DNA of 64,000 bases from Vagococcus elongatus. Lineage in GTDB: Bacteria; Bacillota; Bacilli; Lactobacillales; Vagococcaceae. Made by a program: the position numbers and the translations under genes. The DNA is taken from positions 26,248 through 90,247 of the forward strand of contig NZ_NGKA01000012.1 of NCBI RefSeq assembly GCF_003987645.1. The letters run 5' to 3'. This document shows, one piece after another, positions 57,028 to 64,000 of the stretch (the stretch's first letter is position 1; every line of letters starts with the position of its first letter). Below the pieces are notes generated by a model. It made no database searches. It was not told the DNA's origin and saw only the letters and a program-made list of their open reading frames with translations.

Positions 57028-58062
57028 ATGAATCATTCAAAATCATCTCATTATACAACAATTACTATTATACAATATATTGCTTCTGTTCTGATTATCC
57101 TGGTTCATTGCGGCAGACTTTTTCAGCATGAAGGTCTTCATTTTTTTGTGAAAAGTATGTTGTGTCGAGCAGCCGTGCCGTTTTTTCTTATCACCACCGG
57201 CTATTTTCTTTACAAAAAAAGCAGTCAGTTGCCCAACTATCAAGAGGGATACATCCGACGTTTACTCAAGCAGTATTTGTTTTGGAGCTTGATCTATTTG
57301 CCCTATGCTTTGTTGTTTTTATATCAGCAAAAAACTCCACTTGTTTTCGTTCCGATAGCCTTGGTCGGAGCTCTACTTTACATCGGTACTTGTTACCATC
57401 TATGGTATTTTCCCAGCTTATTGACTGGTATTTGGATTATCAATCTTCTGAGCAAACACAAAAAAATCTTGTTATCCTTTGGGGCATTGCTGCTGCTTTA
57501 TAGTTTTGGGGCACTAGAAACCTATTCCGCTTATATGGAAAATACACTGATTGGCAATCTTTACTTCTCTTATCGGCAAGTATTTTTCACGACTAGAAAT
57601 GGTTTGTTTTATTCTCCAATATTTATTTGGTCAGGATTTATTTTAGCACAAAATAGTCATCGGTCAATTTTTCAAAAACATTTGCCAGTAAAATTATCTC
57701 TCAGCACGTTACTTTTTTGCTTGGAGGGCTGGTTTGTCTTCCAACATCAAGGAGACGATAAAAATTTCTTTTTCAGTTTAATCCCATTTTCTTTGTTTTT
57801 CCTAGCACTTATTTTGCAGTCAAAACAGCCGATATGTTCTCAAGAAAAATTGATCAGGTTTTTAACACACAAAAATTTCTTGCTGCATCCTGCATTTTTA
57901 GAAGCAATCAAAGGCTTATCTCCGAAGTTTTTTGATGGATATGAAATCACCGGATTGGTGTTATTCGCTATCACTTATGCAATGACCAGTTTTGCCGCTC
58001 TCACTCTTTGGAAGTTGAGCAGAAGAAACACTCGTCAACTTGCGGGAGGTGGGACAGCTTGA
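57028..58062 (+). CDS. acyltransferase-3 family membrane protein
   Basis: ATG 57028 after AGAAAGGAG gives 344 residues; the longer open frame starting at 56917 lacks a ribosome site. The N-terminal IQYIASVLIILVHCG carries the conserved histidine of acyltransferase-3 proteins. About nine to ten membrane segments follow. Such enzymes O-acetylate cell-wall or surface glycans. The next gene begins in its stop codon (TTGA overlap). Confidence 0.82.
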   Translation: MNHSKSSHYTTITIIQYIASVLIILVHCGRLFQHEGLHFFVKSMLCRAAVPFFLITTGYFLYKKSSQLPNYQEGYIRRLLKQYLFWSLIYLPYALLFLYQQKTPLVFVPIALVGALLYIGTCYHLWYFPSLLTGIWIINLLSKHKKILLSFGALLLLYSFGALETYSAYMENTLIGNLYFSYRQVFFTTRNGLFYSPIFIWSGFILAQNSHRSIFQKHLPVKLSLSTLLFCLEGWFVFQHQGDDKNFFFSLIPFSLFFLALILQSKQPICSQEKLIRFLTHKNFLLHPAFLEAIKGLSPKFFDGYEITGLVLFAITYAMTSFAALTLWKLSRRNTRQLAGGGTA

Positions 58063-59747
58063 GAGTATTCAGAAAAAACGGTGTTTATTCATTTACGGCC
58101 ATCATTATGCTAGCCATCCTGCTGATTTTACCACAACTGGTCAGCAGACAAATGATTGTAGGGTCAGACGCATTGTTTCATTTCAATAGGGTGTATGACG
58201 CAGGCATGCAACTCAAGGAACATAATTTCCAATATTTTATTTCTATGTACGGGTTTCAACAATCGGCAAGAATCATTCTTCCTTTTTATGGGCCCATAAT
58301 GACCTATTTGCATGGGGTGATTTTTCTGTTAAGTCCTACTTGGTTCCACTACCAACTGGTGTCAAACTTCATCTTGTATGTATTGGCTGGCGTGAGTATG
58401 GCATGTTTGTTAAAGAAGTTGGAAGTGCCAAGCAAGTGGGGCACTGTTTTGTCTCTGCTCTTTATGACTACTTTTTCCATCCAGTATTGGATTCTCCGTC
58501 AAGGATTCTCTGCTTGGGGCGCCGCCTTGATGCCATTTTGTCTTCTTCCACTAGTGGACCTAATCAAGAAACAGAGAATTAGGAGTTTACCCTTGGCTAT
58601 TTTTACGGGGCTGATGTTTCAAACACATATTTTTTCAAGTGTGTTACTAGTGTTGATATACTTATTGTTTTTCAGCTACCTGTTTTTTTATTCGTCAGAA
58701 AAAATTCGGTTACTAAAAGAGTTGTCCTTGTCCATTTTTTTGTTTTTTCTTTTAACGTTAAATGTTTGGAGCAGTCTTTTTGAGTTGTATAGCGGTCAAA
58801 AAATACTTCCGCCATTTGTTAATTATTCCATGCATCTAAGCACGATCACATGGCAAAGTGTTTATATGTTGCTGATGCCCTTTCCACTATTTATATTATT
58901 GCTTGTTCAATTTTATGTTTTTTGGCAAAAAAAAGAGTCTTGGCCCATGATGTCAAAGCTGATACTTTTTGTTGAAAGTATTTTTTTGATATTATCCAGT
59001 AATTTGATTCCCTGGCATTTTTTGATAACTAACGAGATAAAAATTGCTCAAATCATCCAATTTCCTTTTCGTTTTTTTATTCCGGCAACCATTTTATTAT
59101 TGGTAAACTTTGGTTTATTGTTAAAAGAAGGGATGGTATCAATAGAAAAAGCAGAGAAGGCGTTGAAATGGTTCTTTCCTTTTAGTTTGATTCAAACAGT
59201 GATATTACTTTTATTTACACTTTCTTTTTGGCAAACAGAAAATGACTATTTGCAGTCGGGCATGCACGTGACTATTCATGAGACAAATACTGCGGTCGTG
59301 AAGTCTTCTTTTTTTGATAAAAACAAACAGAAAGCTTTACAGTTAGTGGAAAAAGCAACACCTGACTATCTGCCCGTTTATTATGATGAGGGGCAAAATA
59401 ATTATAAATTATATAAAAAAGGAATCATTGATGAAAACAAAAAATTTGTCAAGGAGGTAAAAGGGGACTCTCTCATTGTAAAATGGCAGGGAGACAAAAA
59501 TCTGAACGTTACAATCCCAATCATAAAATACCGTGAAACAAAATTAGAACTTAATGGAAAAAAATTGTCAGAAAAAGAAATTGAATTGAGCAGTCTAGGA
59601 GTGATTAAAGTTAAACAACAAGAAGGGGACAACCAACTAAGAGTTTCTTATGAAGAGACGGCACTCTTTAAAATGTCATTGTGGCTTACTGCTTTCACAT
59701 GGCTAGGATGTGTTTTTAAAATTTTATTTGTAAAAGCAGTCAAGTAG
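58059..59747 (+). CDS. GT-C-like polytopic membrane protein (6-pyruvoyl-tetrahydropterin-synthase-related / YfhO-like)
   Basis: TTG 58059 after GGGAGG is chosen over an upstream frame start at 58008; it gives 562 residues and a four-base overlap with the acyltransferase gene. The protein has about eleven membrane segments, an early GSDALFHFNRV loop with the acidic residue typical of GT-C glycosyltransferases, and a C-terminal extracellular beta domain (about 420-535) before a last membrane helix. It probably transfers a sugar from a lipid carrier at the outer face; the acceptor is unknown. Confidence 0.78.
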   Translation: MRVFRKNGVYSFTAIIMLAILLILPQLVSRQMIVGSDALFHFNRVYDAGMQLKEHNFQYFISMYGFQQSARIILPFYGPIMTYLHGVIFLLSPTWFHYQLVSNFILYVLAGVSMACLLKKLEVPSKWGTVLSLLFMTTFSIQYWILRQGFSAWGAALMPFCLLPLVDLIKKQRIRSLPLAIFTGLMFQTHIFSSVLLVLIYLLFFSYLFFYSSEKIRLLKELSLSIFLFFLLTLNVWSSLFELYSGQKILPPFVNYSMHLSTITWQSVYMLLMPFPLFILLLVQFYVFWQKKESWPMMSKLILFVESIFLILSSNLIPWHFLITNEIKIAQIIQFPFRFFIPATILLLVNFGLLLKEGMVSIEKAEKALKWFFPFSLIQTVILLLFTLSFWQTENDYLQSGMHVTIHETNTAVVKSSFFDKNKQKALQLVEKATPDYLPVYYDEGQNNYKLYKKGIIDENKKFVKEVKGDSLIVKWQGDKNLNVTIPIIKYRETKLELNGKKLSEKEIELSSLGVIKVKQQEGDNQLRVSYEETALFKMSLWLTAFTWLGCVFKILFVKAVK

Positions 59748-60414
59748 TATAGAATCCACCTGTGAGTCTACCAGATTTTATGTGTAAAACAGTTAACCTT
59801 ATGTTGCTTGGGTTTGTGAATGAGCTTGTTTTCAATATTGACTATTGGAAATGGTAGTTTTTCAAACATTATTCTTTCATCATCTGAGAGCTTCGATGTT
59901 TATTACAAAAATTTGTGACACTCCTGAAAATCTGTTGATATTGTCTCTTTTCACCGTGATAGTGTCGGCAGGTAAAGCGGGAGTGTTTTAGCTAGAACAT
60001 TTTTGCGATTTTATGACGTTTATCTGCATTATTTTTGCATATATCCGAGTAGTTTATTTTAGGAAAAGTCAAACAAAGCTTGGCCTTGCTAGTAAAAAGG
60101 GAGGTTTTTTGCTATACTTTTATTATGAGGGAGAGATGGTTTAGTGAACATCTAACGGCAGATTGTTTTTCCTAACATTTGAAAACGCCTTCTTTTTAAG
60201 CGTGTTAATTTAACGGGAAGAACAATAAAAAATTGATATGATTGAATGCGAAATACATCCTGCGATCGTTTAAGTTGTTTAAAAGTACTTTGATTGTTTA
60301 GTTTTCGGTGAGATGTATTTTATTAAGCATAGTTAAATTTGTTTGCCATCGCTTGCGGTGGCATTTTGTGTAGATAGGGTACGTTTAGCTTTAAATAGTG
60401 AAAGGAGGAAGACA
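59748..60414 (+). promoter_or_regulatory. long upstream region of the opuC operon
   Basis: No gene is seen. A long-loop hairpin ACACTCCTG / CGGGAGTGT followed by TTTT (59918-59986) may end the previous transcript. An extended -10 TGCTATACT lies at 60110-60118; from there the leader would be about 290 nt. A compact hairpin GCCATCG-CTTG-CGGTGGC followed by ATTTTGTG (60345-60369) lies close before the ribosome site. Confidence 0.45.
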
Positions 60415-61530
60415 ATGATTCGATTTGAAAATGTCGCAATGGCTTATGGGGACAACAAAGTGATTGACAATTTAAATTTGGAAATAAAAAGCGGACAGCT
60501 GGTTGTATTGGTGGGACCGTCAGGATGCGGTAAGACAACCACGTTACAGCTGATCAATCGTCTAATCGATCCCACTGAAGGAAAAATTTATCTCAATGGT
60601 GTCGATATTCAAACGATTGATCCTGTGGAGTTGCGCAGGAGCATTGGTTATGTCATTCAAGAAATTGGGTTATTTCCCCATATGACGATTGAACAGAATG
60701 TAGAAATCGTCCCTAAACTTTTGGGATGGTCTCAAGAAAAGAGATCGGCCCGCACGCTTGAATTACTGCAAATGGTGGGGATGGATGCGGAAACCTATTT
60801 GCATAGATATCCTTCAGATCTTTCAGGAGGGCAGCAGCAACGTATCGGAGTGCTGCGTGCCTTAGCAGTAGAACCACCTCTTATTTTGATGGATGAACCG
60901 TTTGGAGCTTTAGATCCAATTACGAGGGACAATTTGCAAGATGAAATCAAAAAATTGCAGAAAAGATTAAACAAAACAATTGTATTCGTTACTCATGACA
61001 TGGATGAAGCGATAAAAATTGCAGATGTCATTGTGTTGATGCAAAAAGGCCGTATTGTGCAAGCTGCATCACCTGACGAACTTCTTTCAAATCCCAAAAA
61101 TGACTTTGTGGCAGAATTTGTCGGGAAACACCGTTTTTATCTGAACAGTGTGGAATTAGTAAAGGATGTCATGCGCAGTAAAGTTTTCAAAGTTTCTGTT
61201 GATTTTGGTCTTGCTCAAAGTATCGCTTTGATGGAGAGTGAGCGGGTGTCCTCTTTGTTAGTAGTGGATGATGAGGACCGATTGCTGGGGTCCCTCGGGA
61301 TTGAAGATATCATGACTAAGGCACGGCCGGGGATGTCAGTCGGAGATTTAGAATTGAAGAAATTACCATATATTTTGCCGGATGCACCAGCAAAAGAAGC
61401 ATTTGAACTGATTACCGAACAGAATTTAGATATTTTAGCAGTTGTTGATGAGGAAAATCATGTGTTAGGCGTGGTTACTAAAACAAGTATGGTGAAGTCC
61501 CTGGCACAAGTTGTTTGGGGAGGGAAATAA
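60415..61530 (+). CDS. opuCA: osmoprotectant (glycine betaine/carnitine/choline) ABC transporter ATPase with CBS domains
   Basis: ATG 60415 after AAAGGAGG gives 371 residues. Walker A is GPSGCGKT (34-41), signature LSGGQQQ, Walker B LILMDEPFGALDP. Two CBS repeats fill the C-terminus (about 250-371); in OpuC-type ATPases they sense ionic strength, and in some species c-di-AMP. The gene starts a four-gene operon for compatible-solute uptake under osmotic stress. Confidence 0.93.
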   Translation: MIRFENVAMAYGDNKVIDNLNLEIKSGQLVVLVGPSGCGKTTTLQLINRLIDPTEGKIYLNGVDIQTIDPVELRRSIGYVIQEIGLFPHMTIEQNVEIVPKLLGWSQEKRSARTLELLQMVGMDAETYLHRYPSDLSGGQQQRIGVLRALAVEPPLILMDEPFGALDPITRDNLQDEIKKLQKRLNKTIVFVTHDMDEAIKIADVIVLMQKGRIVQAASPDELLSNPKNDFVAEFVGKHRFYLNSVELVKDVMRSKVFKVSVDFGLAQSIALMESERVSSLLVVDDEDRLLGSLGIEDIMTKARPGMSVGDLELKKLPYILPDAPAKEAFELITEQNLDILAVVDEENHVLGVVTKTSMVKSLAQVVWGGK

Positions 61531-61531
61531 G

Positions 61532-62185
61532 ATGACTAGTTTCTTTTCATTTTTAATTAACAATAAAGAAATGGTTTGGAAAGCTCTCGGGGAACATGTC
61601 CTCATCAGTCTGGTTGCGGTATTGCTGGGATTAGCAGTTGCTCTTCCTTCAGGTATATTGCTGACGAGAAACAAAAAAGCAGCATCAATCGTGTTGGGAA
61701 TTTTTGGTGTGGTTAACACCATTCCTAGTTTGGTTCTTTTAGGTGTAGCCATGATTGTGCTGGGACTAGGCTTTGTGCCGGCCGTCGCAGTTTTATTTCT
61801 ATATTCATTATTGCCTATCATGCGCAATACATATACTGGTATTAATTCTATCAATCCCCAATATATCAAAACAGCTTTAGGGATGGGAATGAATCGCCGT
61901 CAACTGCTTTTAAATGTCCAGCTTCCTCTCGCCTTACCAGCGATTATTACCGGAATACGCTTGTCCGGTATTTATATCATTAGTTGGGCTACCCTTTCCG
62001 CATTTATCGGCGCTGGCGGCCTAGGGGATCTTATTTGGTCAGGCCTGCAAGCGTACAACTACGATATGATTTTTGCCGGCGCATTACCAGCCACCTTATT
62101 AGCTTTACTAGTCAGCTTTTTACTGACTGCAGCGGAAAATAAAGCCATCCAGTTTACCCAAGGTAGAAGAGGGGTGAAAACATGA
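61532..62185 (+). CDS. osmoprotectant ABC transporter permease (OpuCB-like)
   Basis: ATG 61532, one base after the ATPase stop, with GGGGAGGG upstream; 217 residues. It has five to six membrane spans and the EAA-like loop around TALGMGMNRRQLLLNVQLPLALP. It forms the pore with the next permease. The frame overlaps the next gene by four bases (ATGA). Confidence 0.93.
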   Translation: MTSFFSFLINNKEMVWKALGEHVLISLVAVLLGLAVALPSGILLTRNKKAASIVLGIFGVVNTIPSLVLLGVAMIVLGLGFVPAVAVLFLYSLLPIMRNTYTGINSINPQYIKTALGMGMNRRQLLLNVQLPLALPAIITGIRLSGIYIISWATLSAFIGAGGLGDLIWSGLQAYNYDMIFAGALPATLLALLVSFLLTAAENKAIQFTQGRRGVKT

Positions 62186-62778
62186 ATGTTTCTATTATCG
62201 GAAAGGCACTGCTGGAGCATTTGCAAATTGTTTTTACCGGCATTGCAGCTGGCTGTCTTGTGGGAATCCCCACAGGTTCGCTACTGCGTGGACATAAGAA
62301 AGTCGCAAAAATTGTTTTTGTTATAGTGGATATCATTCAAACGGTACCCACACTGGCCATGTTCACCTTTGTCATGTTGATTTTTGGACTAAACAATTCC
62401 ACCGTGATTTTTTCTATTTTCTTATATTCATTGTTTCCAATTGTGCGTAATACATACGTGGGGATAATGGGTGTAGATCAGGGTGCAATTCGTGCGGGAA
62501 GGGGTCTGGGTATGACCAAAATGCAGATTTATTTTCAAGTGGAATTACCCCTTGCTTTCCCTGTTATTCTGTCGGGAATTCGTCTAGCACTGGTTTCTGC
62601 CCTTGGTATTGCGACTACTGGTGTTCTGATTGGCGCAAGCGGTTTAGGTATGCCGATTTGGCGGGGGATACAGACCCGTAATATGAGTATGATGTTATCG
62701 GGTGCCATCCCGGTTTCTCTGCTGGCAGTATTATTTGATGTGTTGCTTTCGACTTTGGAAAAACGTTTGAGTCGTTGA
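62182..62778 (+). CDS. osmoprotectant ABC transporter permease (OpuCD-like)
   Basis: 198 residues, starting with a four-base overlap with the previous permease. The EAA-like loop is AGRGLGMTKMQIYFQVELPLAFP and five membrane spans are visible. In Bacillus and Listeria the second permease follows the binding protein; here both permeases precede it, a minor rearrangement. Confidence 0.92.
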   Translation: MNVSIIGKALLEHLQIVFTGIAAGCLVGIPTGSLLRGHKKVAKIVFVIVDIIQTVPTLAMFTFVMLIFGLNNSTVIFSIFLYSLFPIVRNTYVGIMGVDQGAIRAGRGLGMTKMQIYFQVELPLAFPVILSGIRLALVSALGIATTGVLIGASGLGMPIWRGIQTRNMSMMLSGAIPVSLLAVLFDVLLSTLEKRLSR

Positions 62779-62826
62779 AAAGCCACCTGCTTATTTTACT
62801 TGGTTCATCCCTGAGGAGGAAGAAAA

Positions 62827-63729
62827 ATGAAACGTAATAAAAAATGGCTGTTTTTGGGACTGATAGTTGTCATCAGCATTGTTTTGTTTAGCGGCTGCAG
62901 CAGCAAGGGAGGAAAAGTGACGATTGCTTCAAAGCAATTTACTGAAAATATTCTTTTGAGTGAAATGTACGCCCAGTTGGTGGAAGCAAAAACAGAACTT
63001 GAAGTAGAGAGAAAACAAAATCTTGGCGGGACGTCCATTTGTTTTCCTGCGATGGAAAAAGGTGAAATAGATATCTACGTGGAATATTCGGGCACTGCTT
63101 ACAATGAAATACTTAAACTGCCTGACAGTACAGGGTTAAGCGCAGATGATATTTATGATATTGCTGTTAAAAAGTTGAAAGACGATTATGACATTACGAT
63201 GTTCAAGCCCATTGGGATTAATAACACGTTTGCATTAGCTATGTTGAGGACCAAAGCTGAAGAGATGAACATCCAAAGCATGAGCGACTTGTCAGAACCT
63301 GCTGGCGAGTTGCGATTTGGCGCCAACCATATTTTTTATACTCGTGATGCAGACGGTTTTGACCCGATGATCGAATTATATGATTTGAACTTTAAGGAAG
63401 CACTGAAAATGGATACCTCATTGTTATACGATGCCATTGAACAGGGGAAACTGGATATCATGGTGGTTTACGCAACAGACTCTTTGTTGAAAAAATATGA
63501 CATGGTTATACTAGAGGACAATAAAGAACTTTTCCCGCCGTATCACGGTGCCCCGATTTGTCCTAATAAAGTCCTTGAAGAACATCCGGAACTTAAAGAA
63601 GTATTAGACCTTCTGGATGGACGTATCAGTGACACAGAAATGCAGGAGTTGGATTATGAAATAGATGTAAATGGTAAAACACCAGAAGAGGTCGCCAAAA
63701 AATTTCTGACGGATGAAGGATTGCTATAG
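62827..63729 (+). CDS. osmoprotectant-binding lipoprotein (OpuCC-like)
   Basis: This 300-residue substrate-binding lipoprotein has lipobox FSGC (cysteine 24). The mature start KVTIASKQFTENILLSEMYAQ and the stretch GEIDIYVEYSGTAYNEIL are typical of the OpuAC/OpuCC type II fold that binds quaternary ammonium compounds. The ATG follows GAGGAGGAAG. It closes the operon before a terminator. Confidence 0.93.
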   Translation: MKRNKKWLFLGLIVVISIVLFSGCSSKGGKVTIASKQFTENILLSEMYAQLVEAKTELEVERKQNLGGTSICFPAMEKGEIDIYVEYSGTAYNEILKLPDSTGLSADDIYDIAVKKLKDDYDITMFKPIGINNTFALAMLRTKAEEMNIQSMSDLSEPAGELRFGANHIFYTRDADGFDPMIELYDLNFKEALKMDTSLLYDAIEQGKLDIMVVYATDSLLKKYDMVILEDNKELFPPYHGAPICPNKVLEEHPELKEVLDLLDGRISDTEMQELDYEIDVNGKTPEEVAKKFLTDEGLL

Positions 63730-63767
63730 ATTTTTTCGGGAAACATTAACGAATCATCAAGTAAAAG

Positions 63768-63808
63768 AAATCTCCAGGATAAATTTGTTTATTCTGGAGA
63801 TTTTGTGG
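63768..63808 (+). terminator. intrinsic terminator of the opuC operon
   Basis: 16-base stem with one wobble (63768-63783 / 63788-63803, containing AAATCTCCAG / CTGGAGATTT), loop TTTG, then TTTTG. Confidence 0.88.
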
Positions 63809-63904
63809 TCTAAGGTAGGATACCTGTCGTAAAGAAGTAGCCAGACCAGAAAATGTTAATAATCAATCAATAACCTGAATTTTTCATACTTCAACCTTTA
63901 AAAG

Positions 63905-63943
63905 TTTTTCTTCCACTTCTTGTGGTGAAAAGTGGAAGAAAAA
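63905..63943. terminator. hairpin, probable terminator of a minus-strand gene beyond the window
   Basis: Perfect 14-base stem TTTTTCTTCCACTT / AAGTGGAAGAAAAA (63905-63918 / 63930-63943). The minus-strand reading ends in a T-run, so it probably serves a convergent gene to the right. Confidence 0.7.
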
Positions 63944-64000
63944 ATTATTTTTCAACTTAGTAGGATAAAATCTGATAAAAATTTAAGGAAGCTGGATTCT

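Noticed and set aside
60110..60414. c-di-AMP riboswitch upstream of the osmolyte transporter
   Set aside because: The conserved core sequences of that riboswitch are not visible; only generic hairpins are present.

Overview
The window is a piece of a low-GC Gram-positive chromosome. Gene content and order point to Lactobacillales, most likely Enterococcaceae (Enterococcus/Vagococcus type): dnaE-pfkA-pyk; rbgA-rnhB-dprA-topA-trmFO-xerC-hslV-hslU-codY; and rimP-nusA-ylxR-ylxQ-infB-rbfA followed by lepA. The family assignment is inferred from synteny and protein features; no database search was run.

Layout. Bases 1-36000 are mostly core genes on the plus strand: the 3' part of dnaE, glycolysis (pfkA, pyk), an S41 protease and signal peptidase I, a C45-type acyltransferase/hydrolase, the rbgA to codY block, an aldose epimerase, plsY, alr, cysK, an OsmC protein, a metallophosphoesterase and the translation operon. 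Many units end in clear intrinsic terminators. One core-like gene, a YejK/NdpA-type nucleoid-associated protein (24954-25945), is split by a one-base shift in an A7 tract.

Bases 36490-45622 hold the most distinctive locus, a fructan/difructose-anhydride island: a LacI regulator (minus strand), then on the plus strand an ABC sugar importer (binding protein and two permeases, no ATPase), a GH91 protein of the inulin fructotransferase/DFA III hydrolase family, a GH32 beta-fructosidase and a PfkB-type fructokinase. None of the three enzymes has a visible signal peptide. The simplest reading is uptake of difructose anhydride or short inulin-type sugars, cytoplasmic cleavage by GH91 and GH32, and phosphorylation of fructose to fructose-6-phosphate, which PfkA and Pyk in the same window can take into glycolysis. 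The regulator's promoter carries a perfect palindrome between its -35 and -10 boxes, and the transporter promoter overlaps a cre-like sequence.

Bases 45623-60414 are accessory and gene-poor. They hold decayed gene fragments, small hypothetical proteins, a TraX-like membrane protein, a large lipoprotein, a lipoprotein M13 peptidase, a VanZ-like protein, an XRE regulator with a membrane segment, and a translationally coupled acyltransferase plus GT-C-like membrane protein. Bases 60415-63729 are an OpuC-type osmoprotectant ABC transporter (ATPase with CBS domains, two permeases, binding lipoprotein).

No rRNA, tRNA, CRISPR array, intact insertion sequence or prophage was recognised.
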